From: Cyanobacteria bacterium SBLK
GTDB lineage: Bacteria; Cyanobacteriota; Cyanobacteriia; Cyanobacteriales; Spirulinaceae
NCBI GenBank assembly: GCA_017746715.1
Contig: JAGHZQ010000047.1
Location: forward strand, 186,001-250,000
Direction of reading: 5' to 3'
DNA: 64,000 bases
In this document: positions 36,948 to 46,490 of the stretch, in pieces
Position numbering within the stretch: position 1 is the stretch's first letter
Layout of the letters: every line of letters starts with the position of its first letter
Notes under the pieces: model-generated
What the model saw: only the letters and a program-made list of their open reading frames with translations
Told to the model about the DNA's origin: nothing
Database searches by the model: none
Made by a program: the position numbers and the translations under genes

Positions 36948-37385
36948 TGTATTTATGCCTCCATTTTTCTAAATTGATAAGGTCTTACACGAACTCTTCA
37001 TCATAAAAGAATTTAGTCTTTTTTATAGACTCCTGTTTTTATAGACTCTTTTTGAGTTAAATACTCTATAAATTTAGGTGCTGTTCGGAATATAAAACAT
37101 TCTGGCTTTATTTTGTCCTTTATTCTAGCACCAAATGTTTTTTTCGGGAAATGTTTGGCAGAATCTTTAGGAAAACTCCCTCGCATCCTTATTCTAAAAT
37201 TTTGAGCGATCGCTCTGGTGGTAAGGGGAAATTTGAGTCAATTATTCCTATAATACCGCCTCTTTTGCAATTTTTCGCAAGAGAATCTCGAAGATCGTCC
37301 CTCCATGGCAACCCAGATGTATTATTATCGATAAGTTAGCCCGAGAAAGCAAACGATAGATAACTTGTCAGCAAACGAGCGCTCG
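36948..37385. other. Divergent intergenic region between asd and tig
   Basis: AT-rich spacer with no credible gene; a 62-residue frame at 37151 has no support. The asd Shine-Dalgarno is at its left edge. A 12-base direct repeat, TTTTATAGACTC, occurs at 37021-37032 and 37037-37048 and may be a protein-binding site or promoter element for asd. An imperfect hairpin (TCTTTTGC with GCAAGAGA, 37261-37284) lies about 100 bases before tig. Confidence 0.45.
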
Positions 37386-38822
37386 ATGAAAATTATTGCC
37401 AAGTCAAAACGCCCCGCAAGTCAAATTGCCCTAGAAATTGAAGTCCCCGCCGAAACATCCAAGCAGGCTTACGAACAAGTCGTGCGCGACCTTTCCCGTC
37501 GGGTGAAAATCCCGGGATTTCGCCAAGGGAAAGTACCGCGCCAAATTTTGGTTCAGCGTTTGGGATCGAAAAATATCAAGGCCGAAGCCCTCGAGAAAAT
37601 CGTTCAAGAAAGCGTTCAGAGCGCGATCGACCAAGAATCCATCGAGGTTTTAGGCAACTACAAACTCGAACCCGCCTTTGAAGAACTCGTTGGCAGTTAC
37701 AAGCCCGGAGATGTTCTTGTTTTCTCAGCGTCAATGGATATTCCCCCAGAAGTCGAACTCGGAGACTACAAGGTATTGCAAGTCAAAGCCGAAGAAATTA
37801 AATACGACCCCAAACAAGTAGACGAATTTTTAGACCGACAGCGATCTCGTCTGGCCACCCTCGTCCCCATTGAAGATCGCCCGGCACAAAAAGGAGATAC
37901 GGTAACGGTCGATTATGCCGGACGCTTGCCAGCGAGTGAAGATGGAGAAGAAGAAGCCATCTCTGGTGCCGAAGCCAAGGATTTTCAACTCGAGTTGGAA
38001 TCGGGAAAATTTATTGAGGATTTGATCTCGGGTATTGAAGGAATGAATGTCGGCGAAACTCGAGAGATTCCCGTGAAGTTCCCTGAAGACTACGCTCGAG
38101 AAGATTTAGCCGACCGAGCGGCTATCTTTAATGTCACCTTACATGAAATTAAAGAAAAAGAACTCCCCGAACTCGATGACGAGCTGGCCGAAGAAATTAG
38201 CGATTTCGAGACATTGGTGGAATTGAGAGAGCATTTGGAGTCTCAATACAAAGAAAAAGCGGAAAACCAAACCAAAGATAATACAGAGGATGCCATTACC
38301 AAAGCCCTAGTCAAAATTGTGGAAGTCGAGTTGCCAGAAACCTTGATCGAACGAGAAGTAGAAGCCCTTCTCAAGCAAAGCCTGTCGGAAATGGAACGCT
38401 ATGGCTTAGATATTAACCAGTTCCTCACCGCCGAGCGCGTCCCGCAACTCAAGGAAGCCGCTCGACCCGAAGCAATGGAAAATATTAAATCTTCCTTATC
38501 TTTAACGGAGGTCGCAAAACAAGAAAACTTAGAAGTTGATAAAGAAGAACTGGAAAAGCGAGTCGCAGAACTGGTCGAACAGTTAAAAGGGAACAAGTTG
38601 GATATGGATCGCGTGCGGGAATTTGTGACTGACGATCTCCGCCAAGAACTTGCCCTTGACTGGTTGCGGGAAAATATTACCGTCGAACTCGTCCCCGAAG
38701 GAACTCTTGAAGAGCAGGAAACTGAAGGGAATGCTGAGGAAGAGATAGGGAAAGATTCCGAGGCCGATAAAATATCGGTTGTCGAAGTTGAAGCAGAAGA
38801 AGTTTCCGACGAAAGTGAATAA
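37386..38822 (+). CDS. tig: Trigger factor
   Basis: Trigger factor binds the ribosome exit site, chaperones new chains and isomerises prolines. From ATG at 37386 the protein has 478 residues: a ribosome-binding N-domain with the signature region KIPGFRQGKVPRQILVQRLG, an FKBP-type PPIase domain starting QKGDTVTVDYAGRL, and a helical C-domain ending in an acidic tail of about 40 residues. A TTG seven codons upstream is also in frame but family proteins begin at MKII. It precedes clpP and clpX, the common tig-clpP-clpX order, and ends in a hairpin terminator. Confidence 0.96.
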   Translation: MKIIAKSKRPASQIALEIEVPAETSKQAYEQVVRDLSRRVKIPGFRQGKVPRQILVQRLGSKNIKAEALEKIVQESVQSAIDQESIEVLGNYKLEPAFEELVGSYKPGDVLVFSASMDIPPEVELGDYKVLQVKAEEIKYDPKQVDEFLDRQRSRLATLVPIEDRPAQKGDTVTVDYAGRLPASEDGEEEAISGAEAKDFQLELESGKFIEDLISGIEGMNVGETREIPVKFPEDYAREDLADRAAIFNVTLHEIKEKELPELDDELAEEISDFETLVELREHLESQYKEKAENQTKDNTEDAITKALVKIVEVELPETLIEREVEALLKQSLSEMERYGLDINQFLTAERVPQLKEAARPEAMENIKSSLSLTEVAKQENLEVDKEELEKRVAELVEQLKGNKLDMDRVREFVTDDLRQELALDWLRENITVELVPEGTLEEQETEGNAEEEIGKDSEADKISVVEVEAEEVSDESE

Positions 38823-38830
38823 AACCCGAA

Positions 38831-38858
38831 ATCCCGAACGGCTTTCAGTTCGGGATTC
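38831..38858 (+). terminator. Terminator after tig
   Basis: AATCCCGAAC (38831-38840) pairs perfectly with GTTCGGGATT (38849-38858) around an 8-base loop, followed by CTTGTT. The stem starts 8 bases after the tig stop. The weak U-tract suggests incomplete termination ahead of clpP. Confidence 0.75.
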
Positions 38859-39031
38859 TTGTTAACCCCCCTCGAGAAGAGGGAATACCCAATAACCAAC
38901 AACAAAACTAATAACTTTTTCGCGATCGCGGGACAGACGTGAAAGACTTGCGGCATAATAGTCACAAGAAGACAAGTATAAAACGCTGTATCCCAGTTCT
39001 AAACTCAACATTATTAGCGACAGACAGAAGA

Positions 39032-39811
39032 ATGATTGAATCGCGATCGCCAGATCTTTCTCCCTACAATTCCACACCCCACCCCTATTCTTCCATGAGC
39101 GATTTAGCTACAAGCGAGTGCGTTTCGAGGGAGTTAGTCCCGAGGGAGTTAGCACCGAGTCACCCGACCAACCATTTCCAAAACCTGCCAAAAGCAGTCG
39201 TGCCAATGGTTGTCGAACAATCGGGCATGGGGGAACGCGCTTTTGATATTTACTCCAGACTGCTGCGAGAGCGGATTGTGTTCCTCGGTACGCCAGTGGA
39301 TGATACGGTTGCCGATTCTGTTGTGGCTCAATTGCTCTTTTTGGATGCAGAAGATCCCGAAAAAGATATTCAACTTTATATCAATTCCCCCGGTGGTTCG
39401 GTTTATGCGGGTATGGCCATTTACGATACCATGCAGCAAATTCGTCCCAATGTCGCTACCATTTGTTATGGTCTGGCTGCCAGCATGGGAGCATTTCTCC
39501 TGTCTGGAGGAGAAAAAGGCAAGCGCATGGCTCTCCCCAGTTCGCGCATTATGATCCATCAACCCCTTGGAGGCGCTCAAGGACAAGCGATCGATATTGA
39601 AATTCAAGCTAAAGAAATTCTTTACGTTAAAGAACAACTGAATAACCTTCTGGCCAGCCATACCGGTCAACCTCTGGACAAAATTGCCGAGGATACCGAG
39701 CGCGATTTCTTTATGTCCGCTCGCGAAGCCCGAGATTATGGATTGATCGACAATGTTATTAGCAAGCCAGATCTGCCCCAGATTGAAATTCCCGCAACTG
39801 CCCTAACCTAA
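39032..39811 (+). CDS. clpP: ATP-dependent Clp protease proteolytic subunit
   Basis: ClpP forms the barrel-shaped serine protease fed by ClpX or ClpC. Numbered from ATG 39032 (259 residues), the triad is S151 (AASMGAF), H176 (MIHQPLGG) and D225 (TERDFFMS); the 25- and 49-residue spacings equal those of E. coli ClpP. The N-terminus carries an unusual 55-residue extension before the conserved [20 protein letters not shown], including the internal repeat RELVPREL. Start choice is uncertain: ATG at 39095 (MSDLATSEC) or a GTG at 38939 are alternatives. clpX starts 19 bases downstream. Confidence 0.95.
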   Translation: MIESRSPDLSPYNSTPHPYSSMSDLATSECVSRELVPRELAPSHPTNHFQNLPKAVVPMVVEQSGMGERAFDIYSRLLRERIVFLGTPVDDTVADSVVAQLLFLDAEDPEKDIQLYINSPGGSVYAGMAIYDTMQQIRPNVATICYGLAASMGAFLLSGGEKGKRMALPSSRIMIHQPLGGAQGQAIDIEIQAKEILYVKEQLNNLLASHTGQPLDKIAEDTERDFFMSAREARDYGLIDNVISKPDLPQIEIPATALT

Positions 39812-39830
39812 TCACCCACACGAGGTCAAT

Positions 39831-41183
39831 ATGCCTAAATATGACTCCCATTTAAAATGCTCTTTCTGCGGTAAATCCCAAGAACAAGTCCGAAAGCTAA
39901 TCGCAGGGCCGGGGGTGTACATTTGCGATGAATGCGTCGAACTCTGTAATGAAATTTTAGATGAGGAGTTAATCGATTCATCGAGTCCGGCACCTCAACC
40001 GGTTTCTCGTCCGGAAGAACATCCCCAAAAACAACGTCGGACTCCCGCAGAGCGAATTAGTTTCAATCAAATTCCCAAACCTACAGAAATCAAGAAATAT
40101 CTTGACGAACACGTTATCGGTCAGGACGATGCCAAAAAAGTCCTGTCCGTGGCAGTTTACAACCATTACAAGCGTCTGAGCTTCGTGCAGGCAAAAAACA
40201 ATGCCGGCAAAGAGGCTGTAGAAGATACGGTAGAACTGCAAAAATCTAATATTCTCCTGATAGGTCCTACCGGATCGGGAAAAACCCTCCTCGCTCAAAC
40301 TCTCGCTAAGATTTTAGATGTACCTTTTGCTGTTGCTGACGCAACAACTTTAACAGAAGCGGGTTATGTGGGAGAAGATGTAGAAAATATTCTCCTACGC
40401 TTGCTGCAAGTCGCAGATCTGGACGTAGAAGAAGCACAGCGAGGGATTATTTATATCGATGAAATCGATAAAATTGCTCGTAAAAGCGAGAACCCCTCCA
40501 TTACTCGCGATGTGTCGGGAGAAGGAGTGCAACAGGCACTCTTGAAAATGTTGGAAGGAACGATCGCTAACGTTCCTCCCCAAGGCGGACGCAAACACCC
40601 CTATCAAGACTGCATTCAAATTGATACCAGTAATATTCTCTTTATCTGTGGTGGGGCTTTTGTAGGGTTGGAAAAAGTCATCGAACGCCGCACCGGGAAA
40701 AAGTCAATGGGATTCATTCAACCCGGAGAAACAGCACCTTCTAAGGAACAGCGCACGGCAGATGTCCTGCAAACCCTAGAACCAGAAGATTTAGTTAAAT
40801 TTGGTTTAATCCCCGAGTTTATCGGTCGCATTCCCGTTTCGGCAGTGTTACATCCTTTGGATGAAGATGCTTTGGTAGAAATTCTCACCCAACCGCGTAA
40901 TGCTCTAGTAAAACAGTACCAAAAACTCTTATGGATGGACAATGTGCAGTTAGAGTTTCGTCCCGATGCGGTACGGGCGATCGCTCAAGAGGCATATCGT
41001 CGCAAAACGGGGGCGAGGGCATTGCGAGGGATTGTTGAGGAGTTGATGCTCGAGGTCATGTACGAGTTACCTTCCCGCAAAGATCTGCGTCGCTGCGCGA
41101 TTACAAAAGAGATGGTGGAAAAACGCTCGACAGCGGAGCTTTTGGTGCACCCGTCCACTCTCTTGAAACCCGAATCAGCATAG
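39831..41183 (+). CDS. clpX: ATP-dependent Clp protease ATP-binding subunit ClpX
   Basis: ClpX unfolds tagged proteins and feeds them to ClpP. The 450-residue protein has the zinc-binding domain with C10, C13, C32 and C35, Walker A GPTGSGKT (K151), Walker [14 protein letters not shown], the pore loop GYVGEDVE and the sensor sequence [12 protein letters not shown]. Length is about 25 residues above E. coli, mostly in the linker after the zinc domain. GAGGT precedes the start. It is co-directional with clpP and a hydrolase follows after 6 bases. Confidence 0.97.
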   Translation: MPKYDSHLKCSFCGKSQEQVRKLIAGPGVYICDECVELCNEILDEELIDSSSPAPQPVSRPEEHPQKQRRTPAERISFNQIPKPTEIKKYLDEHVIGQDDAKKVLSVAVYNHYKRLSFVQAKNNAGKEAVEDTVELQKSNILLIGPTGSGKTLLAQTLAKILDVPFAVADATTLTEAGYVGEDVENILLRLLQVADLDVEEAQRGIIYIDEIDKIARKSENPSITRDVSGEGVQQALLKMLEGTIANVPPQGGRKHPYQDCIQIDTSNILFICGGAFVGLEKVIERRTGKKSMGFIQPGETAPSKEQRTADVLQTLEPEDLVKFGLIPEFIGRIPVSAVLHPLDEDALVEILTQPRNALVKQYQKLLWMDNVQLEFRPDAVRAIAQEAYRRKTGARALRGIVEELMLEVMYELPSRKDLRRCAITKEMVEKRSTAELLVHPSTLLKPESA

Positions 41184-41189
41184 TCAACA

Positions 41190-42044
41190 ATGCAGGCTGA
41201 AAGTAAAAAAATTAATATTCGGGGAATCGAACATTATTATCAGTGGGTGCGCCGAGAAAGTGCCAATTCCTCGAAACTCGTTCTTGTCTTTATGCACGGT
41301 TGGGGCGGTTCGTCAAGATATTGGGAGGATGTTGCGAGAATTCTTTCAGAGTTTTTTGATTGTTTGCTCTACGATTTTCGCGGTTTCGGTCGCTCTGGTT
41401 TATCGGATGCTAGAGTACCATCTTTAAGTTACGAACTGGAAGAGTATGCAGAAGATTTAGTAATTTTATTGACTGAGTTGGGTATTGAAAAGATTATCCT
41501 CTCGGCGCATTCTTTTGGGGCTTCGATCGCGACGTTATTTGCCCATCGCTACCCCGAAAAAATCGACAAATTGATTTTAACTTGTAGCGGGATTTTTGTT
41601 TACAATAAGTTGACATTTAGCGCCTTTCATGCTGCGGGAACGTTGGTGGTGAAACTAAGATATCGCTGGTTTCTGCAAGTGCCTTTTGCGGGGCGTTTAT
41701 TTATGGTGAGATTCGTGCATCGCGGGTTGAGCGATCGCTGGAATAAAATGTTTTTAGAGGATTATTTGCTGGCCGATCGAGAAGCAGCGACAGAGACGAT
41801 AAAAACAGCAGTGAGCAAACAAGCAGCAGAAGAAATGCCCAAAGCCTTTGCCGGGTTGCAGATGCCAACTTTACTCATTATGGGAGAAAAAGACCAAATT
41901 ATCCCCCCTCGGTTGGGAAAAAGTGCGGCGGTTTTGAATTCGCAAATTAAATATGTAGAGATTCCCCAAACCGGGCATTTTCCCATGTTGGAAGATCCGG
42001 AAACTTATATGCAGCAAGTTTCTCAATTTTTAGAGATTAATTGA
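41190..42044 (+). CDS. Alpha/beta hydrolase
   Basis: The 284-residue protein has the full fold: oxyanion region VFMHGWGGSSRYW, nucleophile S108 in SAHSFGAS (Ala replaces the first Gly of GxSxG), D235 in GEKDQIIP and H263 in TGHFPMLEDP. A cap insertion lies between about 137 and 215. Such enzymes act on esters, amides or epoxides; the substrate cannot be read from sequence. It begins 6 bases after clpX and should share its transcript, though a functional link is not established. Confidence 0.88.
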   Translation: MQAESKKINIRGIEHYYQWVRRESANSSKLVLVFMHGWGGSSRYWEDVARILSEFFDCLLYDFRGFGRSGLSDARVPSLSYELEEYAEDLVILLTELGIEKIILSAHSFGASIATLFAHRYPEKIDKLILTCSGIFVYNKLTFSAFHAAGTLVVKLRYRWFLQVPFAGRLFMVRFVHRGLSDRWNKMFLEDYLLADREAATETIKTAVSKQAAEEMPKAFAGLQMPTLLIMGEKDQIIPPRLGKSAAVLNSQIKYVEIPQTGHFPMLEDPETYMQQVSQFLEIN

Positions 42045-42060
42045 GTGCAAGACCACATAA

Positions 42061-42270
42061 TTTAAGATACTTCTTCTCGATCCCAAAACTCAAAAACCTG
42101 CCAGCGAACAGCGAATTTTACTCCATGAGGTGTCATGGGAAGAATATTTACGCCTTTCTGATGCTTTTATTGATTCCTTTCCCCGCATTTATTACCTTGC
42201 AGGAACATTTTGTGAGTTATCGCAATCAAACAGAAGCGGCGATCGCTTTTCGCGATGCTTTGAATCTTGA
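42061..42270 (+). pseudogene. Possible remnant of a Uma2-type (DUF820) gene
   Basis: The frame read from 42061 to the stop at 42270 has no start codon, but contains EQRILLHEVSWEEYLRLSDA followed by FPRIYYLAGT. This resembles the opening of Uma2-family proteins, in which a VSWxxYxxL helix is followed by a strand ending in Y-x-x-G-T. The normal continuation is absent. Alternatively it is chance. Confidence 0.35.
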
Positions 42271-42291
42271 AAATTAAAGCGATCGCCAGTC

Positions 42292-44004
42292 CTAGCGCTT
42301 GATCCACCAAATTGCTCCGGCTCCCACAAACGCGCATAAAGGGAAAAAGGCGATCGCCAGCCATCCCAATAATACGGCTAACTCGGGGGTTAAATTAATG
42401 CGACGATTGGAGAGTTCTTTTGGGCGAATTGATAAGAGTTGTTCGTCTTCATCCGCCAACCACTTAACAGAGTTGAGAAACACATCGCTGTTAAACTGTT
42501 GCTCGAACCAACCATTTGTTGCAAAACTGGCATTGCCAAAAATAACCATCCGTACTTTTGCACCGTCATTTTCCTTTTCCTCCTCTTCCTCTGAATCTGT
42601 CTCGTTTGTATCTGCGTCTTCCTCATTACTTTCTGTTTCTTCTTCCGAGTCAGTATCACTCTCTTCCTCATTACTTTCTGTTTCTTCTGCTTCCTCCTCA
42701 TTCTCGTCACTATTTTCCTCCGATTTTAAAGTTCGTTCCAGCGCAACCCCAATATTAATCGGTCCGGCTAAATCTTCCTCGGGATCGAATTCGAGGGTAT
42801 CGGAGGTTAAGTCTCTTTCTGCCCAACTTTCCTCATTGGTCATCACAATGGGAATAGCATCAATGTTCTCCTTTTCTTCGATAATAACGGGAGTTGAAAG
42901 GGGATAAACCGAAAAACGATTGCCAAACTCGATGGTAATGGGATGAGTACCGTAACGATTAATTAAAGGAGTCGTGGGACTGTAACCGATCGCTCCTCCC
43001 GTTCCCGAAGCATCGATCGCCAAGCGGGTATCGAGTTCGAGTCCCCAGTCTTCTAAGATGTCTCCTATACCCGCATTGCTATTAGGGGCCAGTAGGAGCA
43101 ATAATCCTCCTCCCTCTTCCTTTTGTAAATAATCTTTTACGGCTTCTCGTTCGCCGCGAAATAACGGGCGTTCTGGGGAAGCGATCGCCAATACCGTCGT
43201 ATCTTCGGGAATGCGCGGCACGGCACTGAGATCGAGGGGTTCGACCACGTATCCCCGCTCCTGCAAGCTGCTAACGGCTTGAGAAAGTCCTCCTTCTACG
43301 GGTTCTAAGGGCAATTCTCCATGACCCTGCAAAAAATAAATTTTGGGAGAGCGATCGCGCAAAATCTTCTCGATCCCGTTGGTAATTTGGATTTCCGAGA
43401 GGGGCTGACCTTCTCTCAATGTTTGTACCAGTTGGCTTTTGTTGCCATAATCCAAATGGACTTCCCCCAGTTGTTCCACATTGTACCGTCGCGAGAGTCC
43501 GATCTCGACTTGAGGATCCACGAATTCATACTCAAAATTGGGACTCAACTTCCCATAACGAACGAGCAAATCGCGATCGGGCGGAAAAGGATTGGGTTCA
43601 AATATCCAAACTTTGAGAGGTTGAGTCAAATTCTCAACCAATTGTTGCGTTTGCGGAGAGAGGGTAAAAAGTTGGGTTTCCGTTAGATCCACACTGTCGG
43701 AATAGCGCACGGACAAGAAATTCAGCCACCCCAAAATAACAATGAGGGACAGGGTCGCAATGAGAGCATCCGTTCCGGCTCGCGTGGCTCTTTGCTGCGA
43801 TAGTTCTTGGAATTGACCGCTCCATAAGCCCCCACTAACCAACGTTAGAAAAATTCCCCCGACAGCAACAAAAATGGTTAAAAATGACCAATTGCCTCGG
43901 GCAAATCCCGCTACTAAACCGGCTGTAGTCACAAATAAACCTACCCAAAATAAGTATTTCCACAGGCTGCGGTTAAGGCGAAAGTGCTGGACGAGATTTT
44001 TCAT
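42292..44004 (-). CDS. GldG-like ABC transporter auxiliary membrane protein
   Basis: The 570-residue protein has membrane helices at about 15-33, 40-60 and 80-100, a large extracytoplasmic domain, and a final helix near 545-568 (LGWLAIAFFPLCAFVGAGAI). The middle has LSPQTQQLVENLTQPLKVWI and IYFLQGHGELPL, typical of GldG and related DUF4350-like proteins. GldG pairs with ABC-2 permeases; in Bacteroidetes the complex supports gliding, while cyanobacterial roles are less clear. A run of about 58 mostly acidic or Ser/Thr residues (about 424-482) interrupts the domain. The partner permease lies just upstream. Confidence 0.85.
   Translation of the reverse strand: MKNLVQHFRLNRSLWKYLFWVGLFVTTAGLVAGFARGNWSFLTIFVAVGGIFLTLVSGGLWSGQFQELSQQRATRAGTDALIATLSLIVILGWLNFLSVRYSDSVDLTETQLFTLSPQTQQLVENLTQPLKVWIFEPNPFPPDRDLLVRYGKLSPNFEYEFVDPQVEIGLSRRYNVEQLGEVHLDYGNKSQLVQTLREGQPLSEIQITNGIEKILRDRSPKIYFLQGHGELPLEPVEGGLSQAVSSLQERGYVVEPLDLSAVPRIPEDTTVLAIASPERPLFRGEREAVKDYLQKEEGGGLLLLLAPNSNAGIGDILEDWGLELDTRLAIDASGTGGAIGYSPTTPLINRYGTHPITIEFGNRFSVYPLSTPVIIEEKENIDAIPIVMTNEESWAERDLTSDTLEFDPEEDLAGPINIGVALERTLKSEENSDENEEEAEETESNEEESDTDSEEETESNEEDADTNETDSEEEEEKENDGAKVRMVIFGNASFATNGWFEQQFNSDVFLNSVKWLADEDEQLLSIRPKELSNRRINLTPELAVLLGWLAIAFFPLCAFVGAGAIWWIKR
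42617..42688. repeat. 27-bp direct repeat inside the acidic segment of the GldG-like gene
   Basis: TCTTCCTCATTACTTTCTGT and the next seven bases occur at 42617-42643 and again at 42662-42688, 45 bases (15 codons) apart and so in frame. This suggests the acidic stretch grew by duplication. Confidence 0.8.
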
Positions 44005-44031
44005 CGGTAAAATCGGGGGGCGATAATTCGG

Positions 44032-44817
44032 TTAGGAGCGCTGAAAGCGCAAGGTTTCGATAGACTGAGCCGTGAGGAATATTCCTAGGATAATGTAACT
44101 GGCAAAGAGCGCTAAACTTCCCCAGTCAAAAATCCCCTGCAAGAACGTTTCGTAATGTTTCAGCAGAGAAATATGATTGAGAATATCTCCCAAGGGTTGG
44201 GGAGCGCGCGCGCCAATAACATCCAACAGCGCCAGAAAGATTACGAGAGCAAAGGTTACAAAGGCGGAAATGAGGGAACTCGAGGTGAGGGAAGAAATAA
44301 ACATTCCCAAGGAGAGAATCGAGGCCGCCAAAAGAATCAATCCCAAATGGGCGAGTAAGGGGACGGCAGGAGGAAAGGGAGGATCTGCGGCACTAAAGGC
44401 GATCGTTTCGCAAATAATTAATGGGACGAGCAAAGTGATATAGAAGGTGACGACTCCCAAGAGCTTGCCAAGCGCTACCGCCCAGTTAGAAATGGGAGAC
44501 GTCGCCAAGAGTTCTAGGGTTCGTCCCTTGCGCTCTTCGGCATACAGTCCCATAGACAGCATCGGCAAAATCAAGGGAGAAATCGAGCCGATGGTGCTGA
44601 GAAATTGACCGAGGAAAATATAAGCAACATCGGTAGAGATGGGAAAGGCAGATTGTTGTTCTTGGAAGGCGACGCGTTGAATAATTCCTCCGGGTCCCAA
44701 GAGAAGAACCACAAAGATAAACCCCGACAGCAGCCAGAAGATGCCAGCCACAATATAGGCAAGGGGAGAGGCAAAATAGCCTTGCAATTCTTTCCGGAAA
44801 ATCGCAAAAACGAGCAT
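44032..44817 (-). CDS. ABC-2 type permease (GldF-like)
   Basis: The 261-residue protein starts MLVFAIFRKELQGYFASPLA, typical of ABC-2 permeases acting with GldG. About six membrane helices are visible, near 18-40, 62-85, 110-135, 140-165, 175-200 and 235-255, with the cytoplasmic loop YAEERKGRTLELLATSPISN between the second and third. It is followed after 27 bases by the GldG-like gene. No ATP-binding subunit is next to them; the orphan ATPase at 26473 is a candidate. The start codon directly abuts a heptamer array. Confidence 0.9.
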   Translation of the reverse strand: MLVFAIFRKELQGYFASPLAYIVAGIFWLLSGFIFVVLLLGPGGIIQRVAFQEQQSAFPISTDVAYIFLGQFLSTIGSISPLILPMLSMGLYAEERKGRTLELLATSPISNWAVALGKLLGVVTFYITLLVPLIICETIAFSAADPPFPPAVPLLAHLGLILLAASILSLGMFISSLTSSSLISAFVTFALVIFLALLDVIGARAPQPLGDILNHISLLKHYETFLQGIFDWGSLALFASYIILGIFLTAQSIETLRFQRS

Positions 44818-44845
44818 TGGTTGTTGGTTGTTGGTTGTTGGTTGT
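44818..44845. repeat. Four perfect heptamers abutting the permease start codon
   Basis: TGGTTGT is repeated four times with a partial fifth, starting at the base next to the ATG (44817). In mRNA sense the ribosome-binding region is ACAACCA repeated, with no Shine-Dalgarno. Confidence 0.88.
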
Positions 44846-44914
44846 TGGTTACTCCCTGCTTGGGAGAGGTTGGGTCTGGGTTGTTATTCCCATTCCCTAA
44901 CTGATAACGGATGA

Positions 44915-44933
44915 CCCTTCGACAGGCTCAGGG
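44915..44933. repeat. Short inverted repeat between divergent genes
   Basis: CCCTTCGACAGGCTCAGGG has complementary ends CCCT/AGGG and resembles, in its TTCG and GCTCAG parts, the dispersed repeats at 6524 and 46455. Confidence 0.45.
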
Positions 44934-45035
44934 CATCACTGGTAACTGGTGACTGATAAACTGCCTATTCCCTAAATTTTTGAATTATGGTGAAATTTAC
45001 TATAATTAAGGATAACGACCGTCCCCCCAACCAAA

Positions 45036-46382
45036 ATGACATTAGATCGAGCGTTGACGATCGGCAAACACGAATATAGCTTGTTGACCGATCTTTATCA
45101 ACTGACCATGACAGCTTGCTATGTTGGTGAAAGCATTGAAGACAAGTCGGCGAGCTTTGAATTGTTTGCCCGATCGCTTCCCCCCCAATACGGTTATTTA
45201 ATCGCGATGGGTTTGGCGCAGGTTTGCGAGTATTTGGAGAATTTGCGCTTTAGTCCAGAACAGATCGCAGCTTTGCAAGCAACGGGAATTTTCCAAAATG
45301 CTCCCGATCGCTTTTGGCAATTATTGGAGTCGGGGGGGTTTACAGGAGATCTTTGGGCAGTGGCAGAAGGAAGCGCGATTTTTCCCTATGAGCCACTCTT
45401 GCGGGTAGATGCACCTCTGTGGCAAGCGCAATTAGTGGAAACCTATTTGTTAAATACCGTTAACTATCAAACGCTCATCGCCACCAGAGCCGCGAGAATG
45501 CGGGATACGGCAGGGGAACGAGCCAAAATGCTCGAATTCGGCACGCGGCGGGCTTTTAGTCCTCAAGGGGCGATTTGGGCGGCACGGGCGGCATTGGCGG
45601 GGGGGTTGGATGCCACATCAAATGTTTTGGCGGCGTTGAAGTTGGGCGAGAAACCCGAGGGGACGATGGCCCACGCCCTTGTCATGGCAGTAGGGACGCT
45701 TGCTGGGGGGGATGAAAACGAGGCGTTTGCGGCTTTCGGTCGCTATTTTCCCCGCGCTCCTTTGTTAATAGATACTTACGATACAGTCAAAGCAGCGGCA
45801 AATCTGGCAAAACAAATAATAGCAGGGGAAAAGCAAATTGGGGGGGTGCGCTTGGATTCGGGGGATTTAGTAGCGCTATCGCGACAAGTGCGATCGCTGC
45901 TACCCAACGTGCCGATTTTTGCGAGCGGGGATCTCGACGAGTGGGAAATCGCTCGCTTGCAACGGGATGGAGCAGTTATTGACGGCTACGGTATCGGCAC
46001 CCGTTTAGTGACGGGGACTCCCGTGAATGGGGTTTATAAGTTGGTAGAAATTGATGGCATTCCCACGATGAAATTAGCGGTGGGAAAGGTCAGCTATCCG
46101 GGGCGCAAGCAGATTTTTCGGCGAGGCTCCCCCAATATTTGCGATCGCCTCGGTTTGATGGAGGAAGACCCCGAGAATGGGGAAACGCCATTACTGGAAT
46201 TGGTGATGAAGGCAGGCAAACGGGTGAAGGAAGAGGAGGCGATCGCCGTTATTCGCCAGCGCACGGCGGTTTCTGTTGCCAGTTTGCCTGGGGAAACGCG
46301 CCATTTAGAAAATCCCCAATCGATCCCGGTAGAGATTTCCCAGTCTTTGCTGGATCTCAAGACCAGAATTAGCAAAAAGTGA
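45036..46382 (+). CDS. pncB: Nicotinate phosphoribosyltransferase
   Basis: The enzyme joins nicotinate to PRPP, making nicotinate mononucleotide for NAD synthesis by salvage. The 448-residue protein begins with the family sequence SLLTDLYQLTMTACY, has the phospho-accepting H213 in GTMAHALVMA, FGTRRA and VRLDSGDLVALS. It is followed 108 bases later by nadD, whose enzyme uses its product; the pair forms a short NAD salvage unit. No strong Shine-Dalgarno is seen. Confidence 0.95.
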   Translation: MTLDRALTIGKHEYSLLTDLYQLTMTACYVGESIEDKSASFELFARSLPPQYGYLIAMGLAQVCEYLENLRFSPEQIAALQATGIFQNAPDRFWQLLESGGFTGDLWAVAEGSAIFPYEPLLRVDAPLWQAQLVETYLLNTVNYQTLIATRAARMRDTAGERAKMLEFGTRRAFSPQGAIWAARAALAGGLDATSNVLAALKLGEKPEGTMAHALVMAVGTLAGGDENEAFAAFGRYFPRAPLLIDTYDTVKAAANLAKQIIAGEKQIGGVRLDSGDLVALSRQVRSLLPNVPIFASGDLDEWEIARLQRDGAVIDGYGIGTRLVTGTPVNGVYKLVEIDGIPTMKLAVGKVSYPGRKQIFRRGSPNICDRLGLMEEDPENGETPLLELVMKAGKRVKEEEAIAVIRQRTAVSVASLPGETRHLENPQSIPVEISQSLLDLKTRISKK

Positions 46383-46393
46383 ATCCCCCCCAA

Positions 46394-46433
46394 CCCCTCC
46401 TTCGGCAAGCAGGGCAAGCCTTTGTAAGGGGGG
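46394..46433. repeat. C/G-rich inverted repeat between pncB and nadD
   Basis: CCCCTCCTT (46394-46402) faces AAGGGGGG (46426-46433), within a C-rich then G-rich segment like the one at 51864-51882. It is a typical intergenic repeat and might weaken read-through into nadD. Confidence 0.5.
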
Positions 46434-46454
46434 AGTCGGAAAATCAATAACCAA

Positions 46455-46474
46455 CACTTCGGCTTCGCTCAGTG
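46455..46474. repeat. Short dispersed hairpin repeat, copy 2
   Basis: CACTTCGGCTTCGCTCAGTG differs from the copy at 6524-6543 in only two positions and keeps the CACT/AGTG ends. Confidence 0.6.
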
Positions 46475-46490
46475 CAAGCAACTAACAACA

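Noticed and set aside
37151..37339. 62-residue frame between asd and tig
   Set aside because: No Shine-Dalgarno or family similarity and contains HIP1 and hairpin sequence; treated as spacer.
42390..42710. Lysine/arginine-rich 106-residue frame inside the GldG-like gene
   Set aside because: It is the shadow of the acidic GAA/GAG-rich segment in another frame of the real gene.
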